Below are positions 1-4,866 of a stretch of 21,408 nucleotides of DNA, one piece after another. Within the stretch, counting starts at the first letter, position 1. Every line of letters starts with the position of its first letter. Origin of the DNA: CALGLS01 sp047626155 (lineage in GTDB: Bacteria; Bacteroidota; Bacteroidia; Chitinophagales; Saprospiraceae); assembly GCA_047626155.1 (NCBI GenBank), contig JBLHRR010000096.1, forward strand, positions 1 to 21,408. Direction: 5' to 3'. Made by a program: the position numbers and the translations under genes. The notes beneath the pieces are model-generated. The model was not told where the DNA came from, ran no database searches, and saw only the letters and a list, made by a program, of their open reading frames with translations.

Positions 1-183
1 ACAAAACATTTCAGCATAAACTCTATTATTTCTTTAGTAAGTTACCTATTCGTTTGATCCATGTTTGTCGTTAAGTCAGTGGCAAAGAAGAGATATATGG
101 CGGGTTTTTAAAATACATCGAATTGATGTTTTGTGACAGGGTAGTTGGCTTTACTTTTGGAAGCCCGAGCTTTTTTTTTCGAG

Positions 184-203
184 CCCCGGGCTGCGGCCCG
201 GGG
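184..203. repeat. GC-rich perfect hairpin
   Basis: Arms CCCCGGGC and GCCCGGGG are perfect complements around a 4-base loop (TGCG). The run of T lies on the 5' side of the plus strand (about 171-179), so neither strand gives stem followed by U-tract, and a classical intrinsic terminator is not supported. Its GC content contrasts sharply with the AT-rich surroundings. Confidence 0.6.
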
Positions 204-251
204 TGAATGTAGGGTCGACTCCTCCAGAGTCTTGCGGGTGCTGCGTTTGAG

Positions 252-282
252 CGTTTGCTAAACCTTCGAGGTTTGGTAAACG
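252..282. repeat. AAAC/TTCGA palindrome, copy 1
   Basis: Arms CGTTTGCTAAACCT and AGGTTTGGTAAACG pair with two mismatches around a TCG centre. The core (AAACC-TTCGA-GGTTT) resembles the palindrome at 19355-19383 and, more loosely, the one at 10985-11043, all intergenic. This looks like a REP-like dispersed palindrome rather than a gene-specific regulatory site. Confidence 0.6.
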
Positions 283-369
283 TCCCTACTACACTACTAC
301 ACCGCTAAAGCGCATCAGTGACTATGAAGCTTAACAACTCTTAGGTTGCTCGTGAAATGAAGTCTTAGA

Positions 370-1212
370 TTAGACGGCGTGCTTACCTCGAAAGACGGTG
401 CGCAAATTTGGGAACCAACGTTCCAAGGCCCACATAATTGGATATGGGAACAATACGATGACCCAACCTAGAATGGCATCTACGAAGAAGTGATTACCGG
501 TTACGACGATCAAAAACGTGACGAAAATGGGGTATAGAACGGCTAGGATACGAACCCAGGTTGCCTGATGAACCAGATAGGCTACAATACCAATTAGAAG
601 TGCATTGCCAGCATGCATAGAAGGAACGGCGGCATATTGGTTGAAGACTTTTGATTTCCAGCCCTCGTACAAGTTAATGTTACTTACTTCTAACAAAGAA
701 TCTACAAATCCTAGCTCAGGGAACATTCGTGGAGGCGCACAAGGGAATCCGATGTAGAAAAACAAGGTAACTACATTGGCAAGTATAAAGCCATTTCTAA
801 CAAAGGGGAAGTGCTCTTTCTTCTTTTGGAATAACCACACAAAGAAGATGATGGTTACCGGAATGTGTAGCTTCATGTAGGCATGATTCAATAGCTCCAT
901 CAACCATTCATTATGAATAAAAAACTGCTGAATGGGTACTTCGTAATAAATATTCCACGCTTTTTCGAGATCTACAATCCAGTAGGCATTCTCGAAAGCG
1001 GTTTCCTTATCTCCTATCGCGATCTTACGGGACCAACGTTGGAATAATAAAAAGGCAATGAATAGCAGCAACTCTCGGAAACCCGATCCTCGTTTCAAGG
1101 ATGGCATCAATTTCTGCCAAGTAGTGGTGCCTTCTTCTTTGCTTTCGCTGGCGGCTCTCCAAGCGTAGAAGAGCATGATTAGAATGAGGGTAACGAGGCT
1201 GGTAAAATTCAT
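370..1212 (-). CDS. PAP2_3-type (Aur1-like) membrane phosphatase/phosphotransferase
   Basis: A 280-residue polytopic membrane protein with about six hydrophobic segments. The phosphatidic acid phosphatase type 2 signature is present in order: APPRM at 159-163, PSMH at 197-200 with catalytic-type His200, and GNHFFVD at 239-245 with His241 and Asp245. This spacing and the APPR form of the first motif fit the PAP2_3 branch, which includes inositol phosphorylceramide synthase (Aur1/Ipt1). Family knowledge: such enzymes move or remove phosphate-linked head groups on lipids at the membrane. A role in sphingolipid or phospholipid head-group chemistry is plausible in Bacteroidota but not shown here. 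The start is an ATG. A TACATTTG -7-like element lies about 50 bases upstream (1264-1271, minus strand) but has no good -33 partner. The gene appears monocistronic; its upstream neighbour is on the other strand. Confidence 0.85.
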   Translation of the reverse strand: MNFTSLVTLILIMLFYAWRAASESKEEGTTTWQKLMPSLKRGSGFRELLLFIAFLLFQRWSRKIAIGDKETAFENAYWIVDLEKAWNIYYEVPIQQFFIHNEWLMELLNHAYMKLHIPVTIIFFVWLFQKKKEHFPFVRNGFILANVVTLFFYIGFPCAPPRMFPELGFVDSLLEVSNINLYEGWKSKVFNQYAAVPSMHAGNALLIGIVAYLVHQATWVRILAVLYPIFVTFLIVVTGNHFFVDAILGWVIVLFPYPIMWALERWFPNLRTVFRGKHAV

Positions 1213-1433
1213 AAAGGAGTATTAACTAATAGTTTGATCTTCTACGTATCCACAAATAAGGGGCAAATGTAGGAATTTTTGCTGGGAACTTGTCTGGCTA
1301 AGCAGGTACTATTATTCTTAATCAAGGACTTCTGATTCTGAAAGTTAGAATGAAAAAATAAACGGCATAAGCAGCATTCTAGATCACATGTTCTGACTAA
1401 TGAAACTTATGTAAACTATTAACCATTTAAAAC

Positions 1434-1465
1434 TTGATTTTTACCTATAAAATATTGTATATTTG
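1434..1465 (+). promoter_or_regulatory. Bacteroidota-type promoter for the 35-residue peptide gene
   Basis: TTG at 1434-1436 is followed after 21 bases by TATATTTG at 1458-1465, a perfect match to the Bacteroidota -7 consensus TAnnTTTG. The ATG lies about 40 bases further downstream, leaving a short AT-rich leader. Confidence 0.6.
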
Positions 1466-1504
1466 TTACTTGAACATAATATCATATTAATAAAAACAAT
1501 TCCC

Positions 1505-1612
1505 ATGAAAAAGATCTTTAAAGCCCTCAAAGGGCTATTCGCCGGAAAGCAGAACCTCATTACTTTTGATGACAACTTGTACAAAACAAATGATGACCTC
1601 GGGTACTGTTAA
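1505..1612 (+). CDS. Orphan 35-residue peptide, function unknown
   Basis: ATG at 1505, TAA at 1610-1612. The peptide starts MKKIFKALKGLFAGKQ, a cationic stretch that would form an amphipathic helix. It continues with the neutral-to-acidic part NLITFDDNLYKTNDD and ends LGYC, so the last residue is its only cysteine. It was accepted as a gene because it sits alone between a consensus promoter (1434-1465) and a 21-bp-arm terminator (1625-1669), with only 12 bases from stop codon to terminator stem. I do not recognise a family. There is no signal peptide of usual length and no lipobox. Possibilities include a small membrane-active protein, a toxin-like peptide, a signalling peptide or the precursor of a modified peptide; none is shown. 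A non-coding RNA with incidental coding potential cannot be excluded. Confidence 0.6.
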   Translation: MKKIFKALKGLFAGKQNLITFDDNLYKTNDDLGYC

Positions 1613-1624
1613 TCAAAGCCCAAT

Positions 1625-1669
1625 CCATAAAAAAATCCTCATCGCTTAGCGATGGGGATTTTTTTATGG
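1625..1669 (+). terminator. Strong intrinsic terminator after the 35-residue peptide gene
   Basis: Arms 1625-1645 and 1649-1669 are complementary over 21 bases with a single mismatch (wobble on the plus strand) and a 3-base TTA loop. The outer part is A7 opposite T7, so the structure carries its own U-tract in both orientations and may act bidirectionally. GC core: TCCTCATCGC/GCGATGGGGA. Confidence 0.9.
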
Positions 1670-1709
1670 CTATTGACCTTTTAAATCTAAATGCTAACCT
1701 AAATCAAAA

Positions 1710-2000
1710 TCAAAACCCTCTACCGTAATTCCCACGTATCGGTTTTTGATTTTGATTAGCACCAGCCCAACCCTGATTCCAATCATTGGCTTCAAAGTTT
1801 TCCTTTCGGTAAACCATAGCACCCCAACGATTAAAAACCTAGAAATCTACGACCTGGATAATGTGGTCTGCCGCAAAGGGAAAAAAGTAATCATCGATGC
1901 CATCACCATTCGGACTGAATGCATTCGGGATGTAAACATCATTGTATATTTTTTGTGTAATACTTATAGCTTCTTCTTTAGGAGGTTTTCGTAATCAACG
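1710..2000 (-). pseudogene. Decayed T9SS type B (gliding-motility-associated) C-terminal sorting domain
   Basis: Read on the minus strand, one frame gives PNAFSPNGDGIDDYF, PFAADHIIQVVDF, then an in-frame TAG, then VFNRWGAMVYRKENFEAN and DWNQGWAGANQNQKP. The sequence then diverges to RGNYGRGF and a stop at 1710-1712. The SPNGDGIND-type motif and FNRWGxxVY are hallmarks of the gliding motility-associated C-terminal (CHU_C) domain used by T9SS. The expected last beta strands (GxYxYxL) are missing. A second in-frame stop (TGA, about 1993-1995) lies just upstream, and residual coding-like sequence may extend to about 2100. This is the wreck of the 3' end of a large secreted-protein gene whose main part has been lost. 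Confidence 0.85.
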
Positions 2001-2257
2001 CAATCTGTTATAATCAGCTTTTTTAAAATTTAGCAAATCCGGTATCCCATCATTAGATAACTCCTTCATCAGCACTTCTACTCCCGATATACACAATTTA
2101 GCGGAAGACCTTGTCGCAATAGCATTTTTTTGTAGCTTTACCTTTTGCTTTTTATAAAATTAACATAACTGTTCAGTGGGGTATAATTTTGCTGTGGATG
2201 GGAGGAAGGACTGAAAGCCGAAGTCTGAATAGTTACAATTAAACATAAGTATTTAAT

Positions 2258-3088
2258 ATGGAAGAGAGCGTTGGTAAATTAGAAATTTATACAGGCCAAT
2301 TTATTGACTGGGCTGTAATTTTCGTACCTAAACTGATCTTAGCTAGTATCCTTTTATTCGTAGGATTTTGGTTGGTTAGAAAATTAGATACTGTTGTAGA
2401 AGCTGCAATGGAGAAGGCTGGGCTTTCTTTGGAGATGACTTCTTTTCTAAGTTCTATTGTAGAGATGGCATTGAAGTTTGTGGTGGTCTTGATTGCTGCA
2501 GGGATTTTGGGTTTTGAGATGTCTTCCCTGGTTGCGGTTTTAGCGGCGGCGGGTTTTGCCGTTGGCTTGGCTTTGCAAGGCTTTCTTGGAAATTTTGCCT
2601 CCGGGATTACCATTGTTTTCTTCAAACCTTATAAGGTAGGAGACTGGGTAGAAATATCTGAAAAGTTTGGTAGTGTAGAAAGCATCAAGATTTTCAATAC
2701 AACCATTATTACTCCGGGACAAAAAACATTAATCATTCCAAATGGTCAGGTTACTGATGGCATCATCACTAATTTTTCTACTAAGGGTCACATCCGAATT
2801 GAGCTGAATGTCACTATGCCATATGCGGAAAGTTTCCCTAAGGTCAAGGCTATTATTTTGGAGGCTTTGAAAACCATCCCTGATGTCTTGCAAGATCCAG
2901 CGCCTATGGTTGGAATAGAATCTTTTGACAGTCACAATGTCATCATTGGTATTCGCCCTTTTATCAAACCTGATGATTATTGGGATGTTACTTTTAATGT
3001 GCATGAGGTGGTGAAGAAGGCGTTTAATGAGCATGGGATTCAGGTGTCTTATTCTGAAGGGATTCAGCTTGGGGAGATTGGGGGTTGA
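2258..3088 (+). CDS. mscS: MscS-family small-conductance mechanosensitive channel
   Basis: 276 residues, close to the 286 of E. coli MscS. Three hydrophobic segments (about 19-40, 66-85, 88-118) precede a cytoplasmic beta domain. The third segment carries the Gly/Ala-rich pore helix signature (GFAVGLALQGFLGNFASG, 99-116), diagnostic of MscS. After it come the family's FFKPYKVGDWV segment at about 121-131 and a C-terminal mixed alpha/beta vestibule domain. Family role: inner-membrane channel opening under membrane tension to release solutes on hypo-osmotic shock. The ATG at 2258 follows a TAATTTTG -7-like element (2184-2191) without a clear -33 box. The gene is flanked by two pseudogenes and palindromic repeats but is itself intact. 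Confidence 0.95.
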   Translation: MEESVGKLEIYTGQFIDWAVIFVPKLILASILLFVGFWLVRKLDTVVEAAMEKAGLSLEMTSFLSSIVEMALKFVVVLIAAGILGFEMSSLVAVLAAAGFAVGLALQGFLGNFASGITIVFFKPYKVGDWVEISEKFGSVESIKIFNTTIITPGQKTLIIPNGQVTDGIITNFSTKGHIRIELNVTMPYAESFPKVKAIILEALKTIPDVLQDPAPMVGIESFDSHNVIIGIRPFIKPDDYWDVTFNVHEVVKKAFNEHGIQVSYSEGIQLGEIGG

Positions 3089-3122
3089 CCATTAGCACCG
3101 GACTGAGGCTCGGGGCTAATGG
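3089..3122. repeat. Stem-loop directly after mscS
   Basis: CCATTAGC (3089-3096) pairs with GCTAATGG (3115-3122), extended inward by CCG/CGG after one mismatch. It begins at the base after the mscS stop codon. There is no T-tract after it, so it may protect the 3' end of the transcript or be part of the repeat cluster that follows. Confidence 0.55.
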
Positions 3123-3126
3123 TGGG

Positions 3127-3240
3127 ACTCCGAATTAGATAAAGAGGTTCTTGGTCATATTTAGTGGATTTGGAATAAGGGTAGATGAGGGCGGATAAGG
3201 GTTGATCAGCCCTGATCTACCCACTAGTATATGACGGAGT
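3127..3240. repeat. Dispersed palindromic element GTAGATGAGG family, copy A
   Basis: Inner arms 3179-3192 (GGGTAGATgaGGGC) and 3209-3222 (GCCCtgATCTACCC) are complementary except for two central bases. Outer short arms ACTCCG (3127-3132) and CGGAGT (3235-3240) also pair. The internal string GGGCGGATAAGGGTT (3189-3203) recurs with one change in reverse at 18440-18454, and GGTAGATGAGG recurs at 14017-14027. Nested arms with similar but non-identical inserts suggest a REP/MITE-like non-coding repeat. Confidence 0.65.
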
Positions 3241-3281
3241 ACCTATAAAGATTATTACCTTAGAGAAAACAAACGAAAACT

Positions 3282-3556
3282 ATGGCCCCTACTCCATCTG
3301 AAAAAAATCCTTCTTCGCCGATTGGCTTGAAAAACTACAACAGGAAAGCTGGCAGCTGGAATTGCTAATTTCCGGGTTTGCATTGTTTGGTATTCAAAAA
3401 AGTCGTGGTCTTATATTTGCCTTTCAAGAGTGCCTCTATTTTGAATATATGAGTCCGATCTTAAAAATTTCCCTCAGGGTATTCGAGGTTGGCTGGAAAA
3501 TTTTCTTTTTCAATTTATTGATTCATGTTATTTTCAGAGGACTGTGGTTACACTGA
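3282..3556 (+). pseudogene. Frameshifted, truncated N-terminal fragment of a membrane protein
   Basis: ATG at 3282 opens a short frame (MAPTPSEKN...) that stops after 28 codons. Shifting frame at an A7 run (3301-3307) joins it to a frame reading SFFADWLEKLQQESWQLELL, then ISGFALFGIQKSRG, and ending FFFNLLIHVIFRGLWLH at 3556. One extra A would restore a continuous protein start of about 92 residues with two hydrophobic segments. The continuous frame looks like the N-terminus of a larger Bacteroidota integral membrane protein, with the rest absent. I interpret it as a remnant gene. Slippage on the A-tract could still make a short product, or it could be a genuine small membrane protein of 64 residues starting at 3362. 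Family not recognised with certainty. Confidence 0.55.
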
Positions 3557-3643
3557 AGGAGCGACGTACAAGAAGATAAAACTAGTGCAATTTATTCACG
3601 AATCAAGCGCACTAATTAACCAATCCACCAATCCACTACTTAG

Positions 3644-4747
3644 CTAAACCCCTCTCACTACATCCAAGGCTTTTGTTTTCTGTTCAAAAAGTGGCCATAG
3701 ATTAGAGCGATCTACTGCGTTCATATAGTCTATGATTTCTTGGAAGGCTCTTTTTACGCTTAGAGGTGTTTCCTCATTAATTGCATTTAGTATTTGTATT
3801 GTTACTTCTTCCTTTCTTTCTTTTGACAAAATTTGAATATTGTAGTAATTCGGCCTTTCCAATATATTTATATACAAACCCTCCGCTTCTATCATCTCCA
3901 TTTCGAGGCATTCCTGATATAGATTCATTACTTCTCCTATGTTTAAAACGGAAATAGTTGGTGCTATCTTAAATTTGATATGTGGTAGCTCTCGAATCTT
4001 TGCTCTATTCTTAACAATAGTTTCCCATTCCATATCTTTGCGAATGTATTCTCCCAATTCTCCTGAAGCATCTATACTTGCCAAGACCTCTACTTCTGGA
4101 AAATGCTTCCATAGTTCGAGGACTTTATAATTTTTAAATTCGAGTTTGGAGAAATTGGTATTGTAGCGTAGGCGTGCTTTGGTAGCCTTGTTTTGAATCA
4201 GCCATTCCAAGAGAATGTAGTGTTCTTCCGTCACCAACGGCTCCCCACCAGCGAAGTAGAACTCTTCCGCTTGCAACAAAGCTTTTCCGGTTTTGGCAAT
4301 AAAGTCGTTTACATCTTGGATATTTTTGATGATTGCTTTTTCACCGATATTCGTACCCAGGGCTTTGGCATCATTGAACCATTTGGAGGACGCTCCGTGA
4401 TAGCAAGTACGGCAGCGGAAGTTGCAAACATTAGAAAAACGAATGTCAAAGTAAACGGGGAGTTGAGGTTTATCAGTTAGAATTATGTGTTGAAATTTTT
4501 CATTGGTTTCCATCCGTATGCTTTTCCCTCCAGTAGCTTCGAGTTTGTGACAGACGGCACAACGGGGGTCCGTTTCTCCTTTGAGGAATTTTTCGCGTAA
4601 TTTATTAATAGACTCCCCTTCCCATATTTCTTCCAGGCTTTGGGTATTGATATTTCCGAACGGGATATTGGCTACGCAGCAGGCTTTGGCGATGCCGTCG
4701 TTGGAGATGTGGAGGTGGACGAAGGGACTGAGGCAGGTGGGTGACAA
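3644..4747 (-). CDS. Twitch-domain radical SAM protein
   Basis: 367 residues. An N-terminal cysteine set (Cys5, Cys23-Cys24, Cys63-x2-Cys66) looks like a twitch-type auxiliary iron-sulfur site. The radical SAM motif CxxxCxxC follows at Cys108, Cys112, Cys115 (CNFRCRTC), and the SAM-contacting motif AGGEPL comes later. This order fits the twitch domain-containing radical SAM proteins, where 5'-deoxyadenosyl radical chemistry is expected but substrates are mostly unknown. The only start consistent with the motif at residue 5 is TTG at 4745-4747, because an in-frame TAA lies four codons upstream (stop, two sense codons, TTG). Alternatively translation begins elsewhere after a sequence change. 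It is divergent from the helicase gene, with 119 bases between. No obvious peptide substrate or partner enzyme adjoins it. Confidence 0.85.
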   Translation of the reverse strand: MSPTCLSPFVHLHISNDGIAKACCVANIPFGNINTQSLEEIWEGESINKLREKFLKGETDPRCAVCHKLEATGGKSIRMETNEKFQHIILTDKPQLPVYFDIRFSNVCNFRCRTCYHGASSKWFNDAKALGTNIGEKAIIKNIQDVNDFIAKTGKALLQAEEFYFAGGEPLVTEEHYILLEWLIQNKATKARLRYNTNFSKLEFKNYKVLELWKHFPEVEVLASIDASGELGEYIRKDMEWETIVKNRAKIRELPHIKFKIAPTISVLNIGEVMNLYQECLEMEMIEAEGLYINILERPNYYNIQILSKERKEEVTIQILNAINEETPLSVKRAFQEIIDYMNAVDRSNLWPLFEQKTKALDVVRGV

Positions 4748-4806
4748 TGTATTGGGTTATGGGTTTTATTAGGTTTGTGTTTTATGCTGTAAAGATAGGT
4801 GCTTGT

Positions 4807-4840
4807 TTTGTTTTTTGAGGTGGGGAGCTGCGTATTTTTG
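4807..4840 (+). promoter_or_regulatory. Bacteroidota-type promoter for the helicase gene
   Basis: TTTG at 4807-4810 and TATTTTTG at 4833-4840 (perfect TAnnTTTG) are separated by 22 bases; an alternative TTG at 4815-4817 gives 15. The helicase ATG follows 26 bases after the -7 element. It lies in the divergent intergenic region shared with the radical SAM gene. Confidence 0.5.
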
Positions 4841-4866
4841 TTACTTTTATAGTTCAAAAATAATAC

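Larger units (their letters stand above)
1..369. other. Non-coding stretch at the left edge, downstream of the PAP2 gene
   Basis: No convincing coding frame is seen. The stretch holds a GC-rich hairpin (184-203), a short GACTC/GAGTC dyad (217-231), an AAAC-type palindrome (252-282) and a small run of CTA-type triplets around 287-302. It lies past the stop codon of the minus-strand PAP2 gene, so it could contain the 3' end of that transcript. No canonical stem plus T-tract was found in the right orientation. Confidence 0.5.

Noticed and set aside
184..203. GC-rich hairpin as terminator of the PAP2 gene
   Set aside because: The T-run is on the wrong side for both strands to give stem followed by U-tract in the direction of transcription.
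287..302. CTACTACACTACTAC run as the start of a CRISPR or microsatellite
   Set aside because: Only two imperfect units are present, with no spacers and no cas genes in the window.
1746..1994. Plus-strand open frame of 82 codons
   Set aside because: It is antisense to the recognisable type B sorting-domain remnant, whose reverse-strand reading explains the base pattern; the plus-strand product has no promoter and no family features.
4193..4480. Plus-strand open frame inside the radical SAM gene
   Set aside because: It lies opposite the conserved rSAM motif region of a clearly coding minus-strand gene; a shadow frame.
1505..4747. Idea that the 35-residue peptide is the substrate of the radical SAM enzyme
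   Set aside because: They are 2 kb apart on opposite strands, separated by an intact mscS gene and two pseudogenes, and the peptide has its own terminator; there is no direct support, so I left it as an untested possibility only.
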